A stretch of DNA of 64,000 nt from NCBI GenBank assembly GCA_033297075.1, contig MU858049.1:124001-188000 (forward strand). The letters are read 5' to 3'. Made by a program: the position numbers and the translations under genes. The stretch's first letter is position 1. Every line of letters begins with the position of its first letter. Below are positions 51,801 through 62,524 of the stretch, in pieces. The DNA is from Rhypophila decipiens (Eukaryota > Ascomycota > Sordariomycetes > Sordariales > Naviculisporaceae). Below the pieces are notes generated by a model, which saw nothing but the letters and a program-made list of their open reading frames with translations, searched no databases and was not told the origin of the DNA.

Positions 51801-54800
51801 GCTTGAAGCAACCAGCGTGCTTGTTTGGCGGTTTCATGGCCCTGGGGTTCTCAGAGGACGAGATGATGTCGAAGTCAGACCTTCGCACTCCACGTTCGAT
51901 GAACTTGCCAACTCCCCTCATCGCCGCCACCCATTTCCATTGTCAGAACAATGCAATTGGGGGGAGCCCGAATTGGTCTAGCGGTGAGAGATATGTCGAC
52001 GTGGCTATCCGTGGACCGTGCATGGAAGAAGAGGGGGAGGGGAAGGGGGGGCGTGTACGGAGTATTGGACAGGACGCCAGGTTTTCCTTGCTGGAGATAC
52101 ACCAGAGGGGTTGTGGGTGTCTGTACACAGTACAGACATACAGTATATCACTCTCTTCCATATTAAGGCGCCTCGCAACAACATAAAAGACGTGATATGG
52201 TCCGGCAGTCGCGAAATAGGAACAAGGCCTGGCGGGAGTCTTTAGTCGACGGTTTGGATCTCTTTTACTCCGTACACGACACCTTTTGTACCAGGTCGTC
52301 ATCCACAGTTGAATCGGGTGGATTCCTGGCCCTGTCTGGTAGACTGCAGTCTAAAATAGGTTTCTGGAGGTGTACTTACACTAATAACAGCATGGAAGGG
52401 TTTTGGAAGCCGGGTCGATACATGATCGGGCACAGCTGGAGTACGGTGCCGGATTCAAAGACATTGCTCTGCTTTCCCATGAGGCTGGGGGCTGTTGAAA
52501 AGAAATGGCAAGAAGAGCGCCCTACCTCCCTTCAAACAGGCGCCACAACACACCAAGCGCGCGTAGACTGCAATCACCCTCAGTTTCGGCAAACAGGTAG
52601 ACACTGTGCACGGTAGGCGCACCACCCTCAAGAGGTGGATATAATCGAAGGAAAAAGGAGAATACCTGGTACTCAAAACCGGCTGATTCGAGGATCAAGT
52701 CAACATCAGCATTCAAATATCACCAGAAGATTGGACGCGGTTGAAGATTTCAACATCCAACGATTCGATGCAGGCGGCAAAAACACCTTCATGATGCGCC
52801 TCGCCTTTTCCCGCACTGTCGCTCCACCGATACCAGCTCCGGCCACGGGATCGAAGCGCGGTGCATCGCGGCAAACCAAAAAGGCAAAAAGCAACGAGGA
52901 CAGCAGCGAGCCTAAAAACTCCGCGGGCCAGTCATTTCTCCCCGATTTCACCGTGACCGGTAGTTCTCCCTCAGAGAATATTTGCCAGCCTCCCACTCCG
53001 TTGCCTCGCTGAGGCTTTCTGTCAAATAGCTGTGCCCTTATATTCCGAGTTGAAACGAAGGCCTTGTCCAAGGAGGCGGGCACTATTCCACGGTACTGGC
53101 CGTAAAACTCCTTAATCAAGCCACGGGAGCAATCTCGAAGGATTTCGTGTGACCATCCCTTGGGTATTGTTGACTCGAGAATCATCTCTTTTCCCGCTAT
53201 TCGTATCTCACTCGCAAGCAGCAGACAGGTGCAACTTACGCCACCCTCGGGCAACCGCTGATTTGCTGACCAGAACAGAGCATCTTTTTTGATAACAGAT
53301 GAATTGGCACTGTGTTTTTCGGCACGAGGGTCATCCACGGGCCATGCCCTGTTCCCAATCCTGGGAGCAACTCGCGCTCCCGCCTCGCCGTCACGACAGT
53401 TCCGATAATTGCTCTCATTCAAGCCGATGAATTTTGCATGGATCGGTTCGGCCACTTCTCAAAGTCAATTCGAGCGGGTCTGATTAAGAAATTGATTGGG
53501 TTTGTGGTATTTTGGGGTCAAGTAGTTGGTGCTAACGGTCCCTCTAGTAAATTGTTTGGGCCGTCCCAGAACACTTGTTCAAACGAGAGAGGCCCCTAAA
53601 AGCTAACGGCGAGTCCACTGGGCGGCTACCGAACAACGGTCCACACCAGGAGGGCTGGTGATGACGATTGGAATCATTGTCATCTTTTTGGGGACCTTGA
53701 AACAGACGAACCGTTCAGACTAGCCAGCAGACAGGAAACGGTCAACCAGCGGAGTGACGGATAACAACTGAAAGCGCCAACCGTCGCGACGATACCAATA
53801 AGCAGGCCGAACAATGATTACATCACCAATTCAGAGTGAGTTTAGTGACATATTGATATTGAGGACAATCGCATTCACAGCGCGGTGTTCATAATGAGAA
53901 AGACATGGCACAGTGCGCACTGCCTCTGATGGTCGTCTCTCTCTCAACAGCGAGAGCATGCGGAGAACGGGGACTGTAAGTAGAAAATTCATACTGTGAC
54001 CCGGAATCCCCTCATCACAGTTTCGAACAGAGTCAATTTGTACTGTACGGTACCTTCACGATGGCAAGCAAGGAGCAGGCTGAGTGTTCTTCTTCACCCC
54101 TCTTTGCCCCCCTGCTCGCTCAACAAGGATACGTACCAGGGTCCTCCCCGATACTACGACATTGCAGCGGCACCCCTGCGCTCTGGTTGCCCACACGCCC
54201 TGGCTGAAGGCCATTGAGTTGAACAATGTGATAGAGACACGCCCAAGAAAAAGGCCAAGCTTGACCTATCCCAGCCTCTTCCAGTCAGATTTGGTTGCCA
54301 GTCGATCCTGGTCGAGCGAGGCCCGAACAGCAAATCCACCCTAAACCTTTCCAAGCTTGGCTCATCCTGGCGCCTCCACGACCACTATCTGCCTCGAGCT
54401 GCCCTCCTCCTCATCAAAGTGCCAGCGTGCGAGCTGAGATGAACCATGATAGAAACAAATTCAGTCTCTTTTTTTCTCTTGAAGTGAAGCAGAGTAGGTG
54501 AATGCATCTGCTAGACAGTGAACATGAAGAGATGCTACTGAATGGGACGGGATCACAAAAAAGAATACGGACAGAAAGAGCAGACCCCTAGATAATACAC
54601 GGAACAGCTGTTGGTCCTGTTCGCTTGGAGTGGTATTATCTTTTCTGGTGAGGGACTTTGACATTGCTACCCTGCCAGCCTGAACCGACAATACCTTGCA
54701 AGCTCGCCCACCAAACGCACTGGTATCCGTACCGTTTTTGGTTTTCAATAATGTTTTCTCCTTTTCGTGGATTTTTCTTGACAATTTATTTACTGGGCCT

Positions 54801-55287
54801 CTCTCCAATCTAAGACCTTTCCGGTACTGTTCTTATCCTTGAATGGTCGGTCGGCTGGGAAGTGGACCAGGGACCGAGTTCAGTGGGCGGGCAAGGGCAA
54901 GAGCTGGAAACTTTCACAAGTGGGAGGAGATACGGGTGGGTAGGGCAGGTACTTCGTAGCTTGGGTACCTGGAACCTTGTCCGTTGAGTACCTACTAGCG
55001 GCAGAAGCCACTGGCCCCAGCGACAAACCCAAAAAGCACCAGCCATGGGAGAGGCAGGCCAAGAACCGAGCACCCCTCCCCCCCCAGCAGCCAGGACCCA
55101 GCACCCCAGTAAGTGGAAGCACGCACCACAACGCACCCACCCAGGCCAGCCAGCGAGAAGCGGGAAGGGGAGGCCAGGCTCTTGGCTAGTGTTTTTCTTG
55201 TTCGCTTGTTTTTTTACTGATTGCCTGCCTCCTCATCCTCGACCACCAACACGCTATCACCTAAATCAAGCTGGGTCCCGGGTTCCA

Positions 55288-55345
55288 TCTTCTCTCCTTT
55301 CCCTCCCTCCCCCCTCCCCTCACCACGATCCACTCCGACCTCTCT
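55288..55345 (+). promoter_or_regulatory. Pyrimidine-rich tract in the stuA leader/promoter
   Basis: An extended C/T-rich stretch about 1.1 kb upstream of the stuA ATG. Such tracts are common near transcription starts of regulated filamentous-fungal genes. The actual start site cannot be placed from sequence. Confidence 0.35.
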
Positions 55346-56096
55346 ATTTTCTTTGCGAGGAAAAAAGAAGGTTTGCGAGTCAAGGAAAAGGTACGACTAG
55401 ACCGTCTTCCCAAATTGCCTTTCCCCTCGCATGCTTTCCCCTCTCCGTTTCCCTGCTTGCTCTTCACCTGCCTTGGCCATCTGAACTTTTTTTTTGCTTC
55501 GTGCATGTTCTGGGAGCTAAACTCTACCTTGCATAAGCAGTCTGTACTGAGCCCCGAACAAGCTCCAGTACATGTGGCTGCCCACGCCGTCGAGATCAGA
55601 GTGAAGAGAGCGAAGCGAGTTGCGAAAGCGCGAACGAGACCTAGTCGACACCAAGAGGGAAGTGGAGCTTCGGAAAGGAAAAAAGAGCAAGAGAATTGCC
55701 TGTGTGTTGTTTGATAGAGCAAGAAAACAAGGAACCGAAAGCAGACGGCCGACAAGACGGAAAAAGTCTCTTCACAAAGGTGTTTTGTTTTCTCCTCGCC
55801 TGCTCCTTCAACAACCGACCTTCTACGACCAGCGCCTTCTCTCGGGCCCGATTGATCCCATCTTCCACGACCTCGAGTCTTCAATACCGCACCGTCGCCC
55901 AGTCCGCCGTATAGGGTTTCGGGCACGACTCCGGGTACATAGCTCCTTTCCGCGTCCCGGGTAGAGCTACAGTTGCGCCAGTTCTCTGTCTGGAAACTCT
56001 CTGGTCATTCAATTGATCAAGATAACCTTCCTCAGGTCCCGCCACCACCAATTGGATTCGGCATCCGTTCTTTGTGGGTTTCTCGTCAAACCCTGA

Positions 56097-56468
56097 GCTT
56101 ATTATCCTCGTCCCAGCCGGGAGAGTTTGATAAATACCGAAAAGCTGGATCTCCCAACGATCTCGCAAGTGCAAACCCGGGGTCCTTCCGACGTGCCATA
56201 TTACAACGCGCACGCCTCACAACGTTCGTTGTATGCGAGTGAGAGATTGCCTGCCTTGCCGTTGCCGCAGCCTCCACAAGCATATTCTTCCAGTAGCTCG
56301 TCACCCCGGGTTAGCTCAATCTCGTCCGCCGCGAGCTCAAACGCTGGTTCCCAGTCTTCGTTCACGTCTGCCGCCTCGTCAAACGGTCCCAAGACTCCCG
56401 GCACACTGTCGCCAACACTCCCCGGGCCGCCAGGCCAAGCAGCATCTGGGTACGAGCAATATCCAGCA
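56097..56468 (+). other. In-frame open extension upstream of the stuA ATG
   Basis: The stuA frame stays open for 124 codons before the first ATG, from just after a TGA at 56094-56096. It encodes Ser/Pro-rich sequence that resembles the rest of the protein. Without an ATG it must be either 5' untranslated sequence or the 3' part of a coding exon reached by splicing. Candidate acceptor AG sites lie near 56116 and 56144. Confidence 0.4.
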
Positions 56469-58450
56469 ATGAACCCTGGTCCAGCAGACATGTATTACCA
56501 GACACACATGTCCACAGGTCAGGCACCGCCGCCGCAGACCGTGACATCGCAATACCCGCATCCGCAACCTCCTCTGCTGCAGCCCGGCCATGGACAATAT
56601 TCCCCGGCTCCGTACCCAGGACAATATTCGTATGCTAATGGCCTGACATCACCTCCTGCGGGGCCCCCCCAAAGCAATGTTCAACTTCCTCTTCCTGGTG
56701 TAGGGAGCCAAGGGTCCATGGGTCCCACCTACCAACAAGGGGGCTACGACACCACTGGCCAGGTTGCTCCTCCAGGAATGAAGCCTCGCGTGACAGCGAC
56801 GCTCTGGGAGGATGAGGGCAGTTTGTGCTTCCAGGTGGAGGCGAGAGGTATCTGTGTGGCTCGGAGAGAAGGTTAGTTGATCTGTCTGTTTGAATCAAGT
56901 CGATGGCAGCAATTGAAGCTAACAACTTGCTTTATAGACAACCACATGATCAACGGCACCAAGTTATTAAACGTTGCCGGTATGACTCGTGGGAGGAGAG
57001 ATGGCATCCTCAAGAGCGAAAAGGTCCGCCATGTGGTCAAGATAGGACCAATGCACCTCAAGGGCGTATGGTAAGTCTTGATAGGCCCTCTGCTCGATTT
57101 GCCCGTCTTCAGACCATTGACGCGTTATGCAGGATTCCGTTCGAAAGAGCGCTTGACTTTGCGAACAAGGAAAAGATTACTGAGCTTTTGTATCCCCTCT
57201 TCGTGCACAACATTGGCGCTCTCCTATATCACCCGACGAACCAGAACCGCACCAGCCAGGTGATGGCTGTGGCAGAACACCGTCGCAAGACGGAGAACCA
57301 GATGCGCAATCAGCCTCCTGGGGGACTGCCATCGCTCCAACAGCATCACCATCACTCCATGCTCTCGGGGCCCCAACAACCACCGCTGCCATCTCATCAC
57401 GCCATGGGACGTCCGTCTCTCGATCGCAGCAATACCTTCCCGACTCCTCCGACTAGCGCGTCCAGTGTGATGAACGGAATGGGTGCTTCGGAAAACTTCC
57501 AGTGGAGCCAGCAAGGGATGGGCAGCCAGCAGGGTAACCCCCCAATGTCGATTGATACCAGCCTCAGCAATGCTCGCTCGTTGCCAAACACCCCAGCGAC
57601 GACACCGCCAGGCTCGACGATCCAAAGCATGCAGCCTTATCCGCCTGTCAGCCAACCGTACGATAGCACAAGGCAGCCCATGTACCAAGCGCCACCCTCG
57701 CAACAGTCGCCCTACCCTCCTTCCACCAACTCCCAAGATAGAAATATCTATGGGCAGAACAGCTACGTCAAGAGCGAGATGGGACCACCATCAAGTCGTT
57801 CTGTCGGGGAACAGGCGGAATCGAAACCTGCCAATGGCATGATGCACCCCGGGCAGAATGAGAGTGTCGCCCATCAAGGCCAAGAAGATGAAGCAGAACA
57901 CGATCACGACGGCGAGTACACACATGATAGCGGGAACTATGAAGCCAACCGGGGATCATACAACTATAGCGCGCCCCCGGTGAATTCATTGCCTAATGAG
58001 CACTCCCACATCTCTCCCGAGATTTCCGGTTCTCCTCATCAGGCTGGGTCTGGCCGTGCCACTCCGCGCACCGCTGCCGCACCTTCCTCGTACTACTCGC
58101 AGCCGGGCTATCACTCTCCTCGGAGCGGTCAACAATCGAGCAACTTGTATAGCGTCATGAGCAACGATCGCGGGACGACTAATGGGACTTCTGGGAACGA
58201 TGTTTATTCCGCTCAGCCCGACATGAACAACTCGATGCAAAACGGATACGCTCCTCAGCCTCCGGCCATGAACGGTAGCTCGGGTGGGATGAAGCGTGGC
58301 CGGGATGACGAAGACGACAGGCCCACGAGCGGCGGCGGATATGACATCAAGCGTCGTAAGACAATGCTGGAGTCGTCAGGCCACTCCCCCTCATACAATT
58401 CTCCCATCACACAAGCTGCGCCGGCCATTGCCTCGCAGCGGAGGAGATGA
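56469..58450 (+). CDS. stuA: APSES transcription factor StuA/ASM-1
   Basis: Developmental regulator of 617 aa from exons 56469-56871, 56938-57070 and 57133-58450. The introns are 56872-56937 (GTTAGT...TATAG) and 57071-57132 (GTAAGT...GCAG). The APSES DNA-binding domain (about 105-215) is almost invariant: [38 protein letters not shown] and [18 protein letters not shown]. Gln/Pro-rich flanks follow, and a bipartite-type nuclear signal (KRGRDDEDD...IKRRKT) lies near the C-terminus. StuA binds WCGCGWNM sites and controls conidiophore, protoperithecium and secondary-metabolite programmes. I chose the ATG at 56469 because the resulting N-terminus ([15 protein letters not shown]) resembles known ASM-1 starts. 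The same frame is open back to 56097 and looks protein-like (VPYYNAHASQRSLYASERLP), but it has no ATG, so a longer isoform would need an upstream exon. Confidence 0.95.
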
Positions 58451-58627
58451 AAGAATAACGACTCGGATCCGTTACGTCGGTAATCAGATGATTCCAACTC
58501 GCAAGATTGGCTAATGTCTGATTCACCGCGTGTCTCATCCTCACTTCCCTTTTGTCTCGCTTGCGTTTTCTTATTGTATTCGCTCTAAAGACGACAATGT
58601 ATCGACGTCTCCTTTCTCAACTTCGAC

Positions 58628-58633
58628 AATAAA
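58628..58633 (+). terminator. Candidate polyadenylation signal of stuA
   Basis: AATAAA lies about 180 bp after the stuA stop codon. Fungal poly(A) signals are loose, so this is only a candidate. Confidence 0.3.
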
Positions 58634-59298
58634 GACGCACGGTTACGAGCCACGACTTCCCTTTGTTCAATGTCACAAATACGCCTGCACATGGCTGATG
58701 ATTTGACGGTTTTAGCATGGTTTGGATCTTAATCAGTAAAGAAAAAGGGCTCCGGGCGAAAGAGGAAGACGAAAGACGAAGGGGAGCTGCCACTCCCTGA
58801 ATGGCCTGATGAAAACCCCCAGGTGCTGGGTCTCATGCGGAGAGTGGGCGGAAGAAGGCTCGCCTCCAAGAGACTTGGTCGCCACAAACCTCAGTCTCTT
58901 CTGTGTTTAAAACATTTTCTCTTGTCAAAGTTACAAAGTGCGTTTCTGCGATTACAAACGGATGAAATGGGACGGGAAACAATGGGACTGGGAAATGGGT
59001 TATTGACTTGCTCGTGTGGCTTGGTTTGCTTTGCTGCTTTACCGGGATACCTGGGACATCGAAACCAAGCAGATTTTATTTGTCGCCCCCTTTGCTTTTT
59101 GCTTTTTTCCTTTTGGTTAAGCTAATGACGATTTATGACCTGACAAATGTCCAAATTCTTCCTCTTAACTCTTATTACTATTTGTTTCCTTATTATTTCT
59201 CTCTCCTCTCTTTCTACAAAAGTTGGCCGGCGGCGGCGGCGATGGCGGCGGCGGTTGTGCTCCTTGGTGGTTGGAGATGGGGCCGGATAAACGGGGCA

Positions 59299-59316
59299 GA
59301 TGATGATGATGATGAT
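59299..59316. repeat. (GAT)6 microsatellite
   Basis: Six perfect GAT units downstream of stuA. Confidence 0.9.
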
Positions 59317-59593
59317 TGGGAGAAGAAAACGGGGGTAAAAAAGATTGGGTGTTTCGTCGTTGGTTTGGTTTGGTTTAGTGATGCAGCGTGGGTGGGTGTC
59401 TGGATGGGTTGAAGGGAGGTCTGGGCGAATAGGTGTACAGCTTTTTTTATTACTGGCCCCTATTACACCCAAAACTCTTTGTGGTTTCTGGACGTGAGAA
59501 GCGAAATATTTTACTTTGTTCGGTTTAACGAATTTATGAAGGAAATAACTACCTCATCATTATTACTCTTTTCTTTTTCCTTTGCTTGCTTGG

Positions 59594-59611
59594 TCTCTCT
59601 CTCTCTCTCTT
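59594..59611. repeat. (TC)9 microsatellite
   Basis: A TC dinucleotide run in noncoding sequence. Confidence 0.85.
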
Positions 59612-59760
59612 TGTTTGATGGAAACGAATAACACAGACACGACACGACGTCTCTTGCTTGATTACTTGCTGTGGTCTGTCTCTTGATGATATTCAGACAT
59701 GCAAGAACAAGGACAAGATGAATGAATTGCTGATTGAATGGACATGGACTCATACACTAT

Positions 59761-59776
59761 CTACCTACCTACCTAC
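59761..59776. repeat. (CTAC)4 microsatellite
   Basis: Four CTAC units. Related CTACC/ACCTA patches recur through the noncoding parts of the window. Confidence 0.85.
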
Positions 59777-62524
59777 ATACACTACATACTTGCTAATGGC
59801 ACACACTCTCTACCATGATATCTATTTGTCTATGGATAACTACCTCTTGACATGGCTCGCAGACAGCAGAACACACAGACAGGCCGACATACTTGACACA
59901 GTGAACAAATCCTGCAGAATAGATATAAGAATTGAAAGAATATTCAGCACTTGCTCTTGATACAAACTTTCAGAACATGAACATTTAGTAACCTACCATG
60001 GGCATCTTTACGATTGACTGTGTCGCCATTCGCACCCGGGACATGCACACGCACGCTCTTTGCGCAGACAAGCATGGTGGATAATACCAGGCGGTAGGCA
60101 GGTCGGCCGTTCAGCCGTTCAGCACGTGCACATGGATGAGCAAGGCAAGGTCCACGTACCTACCTGCCTTGGTGTCTACCTTACCGTTGCCGTTATCATG
60201 TCTGTGGAGCTGCGCTTCCCCACGGCAGGTAGGTACAAGGTGAAGGGGAAGGTACACATGATTGTCCATGGAGGTTCACGCGGTTCTCGGCCTGTTGTGG
60301 TTCAGCCACTACGTACCAATACCAAGAGAGGAGGGTGAACTGGTATTGTATTCCTCTTCACGTGGGATTGATTCATCTCGCTTTGGTGGAGATATATCGT
60401 GCTCTCCTCTGACTCAATGGCTACCCGATGTACCTGCATGTGAAACAAAACACAGTTGGCGTTTACGTTGCCTGTGTCTCGGCTGTTCTGCACATGTAAG
60501 TAAATGTATGTCCGTTGAACACATGAGCATAGCATAGCATTGGGTCATCACGGCAAGACGCACAGGCGGGCAGATACGCAAGCAAGCAGTCAGCAAGCAA
60601 GGGCGGGTGGCGAGCCGGTGAGGATCCTCCTACCCCATCCGAGATGTTGTGTTCTATGGGATTATGGAGATATCTATCTGTCTGTCTGCCTAGCGGGTCA
60701 AAGTTAATCTTGACATGAGTGGAGGCTGAAAATAGGGATGGGATGAAACAAGGCTTAAACTTTGATACAGGAAACAGACGGTTGGAGCCAGGACAGCTGG
60801 CGGCGTTCTTTCGATCTCGCCGAGAAGATACAAGGGGAGCCGAGTGATCAGAGGTTTTCTCTATCGCGAGTTGTGGAGTGATCATGAAGAGATTTCTCAA
60901 TCACGGGAGCACCGCGGTGGGTAGAGAAACGGAGGGAACATACGACTGAGGGGCAAAATCCGGGCAATCTAGATATTTCTTTCTCTCGTGATTCTCTTGT
61001 ACCCACTCTGGGAAGCCACCCGAGAGTCTTTTCTCTGGAGATACTGTCTTTTGATAATGAGGAGCGGATATGGATACCTCAAGCCAGTACTCCCAAGCAA
61101 GTACTGTGTACTTGGACTGGAAGTAGATCTGCCGGAGAGTTCGGAAGGAAGAAGTTAAAATATGGTATTGCTGGCCGTAGGGGATATCTGGAGCCTCGTG
61201 TGAGTTTTCTCAGGGGCCACAGATTTGGTACCGTACAAGACGGATGAATCTATTCTGGTCATGAAATATTATGTTCTCATCATTACCGGCGGCCAGCCAA
61301 GTCAAGTGGGTGAGTCGACATGATCCAGATCTTCAGGCTCTCCATCTCTCATCTATATATCTTCTGTTTTCTTCAATCAGTCATGAATGTAAATATCTAT
61401 AGATGTCGATAACTCACCTGTAAATGACAAGCAGAGACATTGTCAATAAAGTATAAGCTGGTGCTTCAAAAGACCCGGCAATCTTCATGCTGGTCATGCA
61501 GGAATGAACTTACCCATCCGCATGCTGCCATCCTCATCGACCATGATCACTATACGTAATGTTGCTTCCAAGTATTCTTCCATCCTCAATTTCCCATCTT
61601 TATGGGTTCTCATAAGGTAAAACCGGTCACCGTAACGTTGGGTCGTTGGGATATTTCAGTCAGTCGTTCTTGAGCCTCATTGTTTGGTTGGTTTTCCATA
61701 GCCAATCAGGTAAGTTGGGTTGCTTTCACTCTCACTCAATGCGACGGCATGAATCTGACAGTCTTTGGAGATGAATTGCGACAACTTGAGCGAGTCCAAG
61801 AATGAAAAACTTATGGAACGATGAAATTAGTATGTTAGTCTCCGTCCAGGGTAATGATACCCGAATTACTGCTTTTAATCTTCAATATTTCTTTGTGTTG
61901 GCGTTAAATGTTCAAGTCAAACCATGGAACCCGACACTTATTTGAGTGATGATCGCCTGCTATAATGAGCTGGCAAAGCCTCTGCACTCTGGATAATGGC
62001 CTGGCTAGCATGTATAATTGCAACCCAGTGAATCTTGTTGGTGGACGGGCGTCCCAGACGTCAAACCAGCTTCATCAATGTCATTTATCGGATTTTGCAT
62101 AAAGACCCATTTTACCGTGATAAACCTTATTTCTTTGTTCGCGGGACATGCATGTGTCGTTCAGGGGAAGTCACGTGCCCGCGTCGTCCCCTGAAACGAA
62201 GCTACGACATGGTGTTGCCGGGCCAAAGTTCGCCAAACTGACCCCAAATACCAGATGCAGATCCCGCTCTAATTGGCCGAATACAGAGACGTCGCATTGC
62301 CCAAATAAACCAGTAACACACCAATTCCCAGGGAACGAGTGGTCCTGGAAGGCGTATTCTGAAAGCTTGATTCAAGATTCTTAAAGGGACGAGATTACTG
62401 GACTCTCTGCAAAACATTGCGCAGCACGATTTTACGAATATTTTGCCGCATTCCTCGACGACGAAGCGCATTTATTCCGGAGTTGGTTCAAGTTCGGTCT
62501 CCTTTAAACACAAGGGCGCCAAAA

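Larger units (their letters stand above)
35298..56096. other. About 20-kb gene-poor tract upstream of stuA
   Basis: No gene is supported by domain or convincing splice structure. The tract holds a TA-flanked MITE-like element (36718-36976), several simple repeats, clusters of TACGGAGTA and GTACAGTAC 9-mers (38.3-54.0 kb), and AAGGC-rich sequence near 42.1 kb. Two long domainless reading frames (37427-38404 plus; 47079-48119 minus) begin only with GTG. A further pair of overlapping frames on opposite strands at 52.6-53.5 kb is also unassigned. The right end (from about 53.6 kb) is presumably the promoter and leader of stuA. Long noncoding transcripts or fast-evolving small genes cannot be excluded. 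Confidence 0.5.
58451..62524. other. Intergenic region with microsatellites
   Basis: This 4.1-kb space lies between the stuA stop and the start of the coiled-coil gene, both on the plus strand. It includes the stuA 3' untranslated region, simple repeats at 59.3-59.8 kb and ACCTACC-rich patches around 60.1-60.2 kb. No gene, RNA or transposon is recognised. Confidence 0.55.

Noticed and set aside
51970..52040. tRNA A-box-like sequence TGGTCTAGCGG
   Set aside because: No matching B box, anticodon stem or acceptor stem could be found nearby.
52706..53455. 249-codon minus-strand frame overlapping a 125-codon plus-strand frame
   Set aside because: The two overlap on opposite strands, neither shows a known domain, and no splice context supports either.
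55261..55926. 221-codon minus-strand frame antisense to the stuA leader
   Set aside because: It lies in C/T-rich leader sequence that removes stops on the opposite strand. No domain and low-complexity composition.
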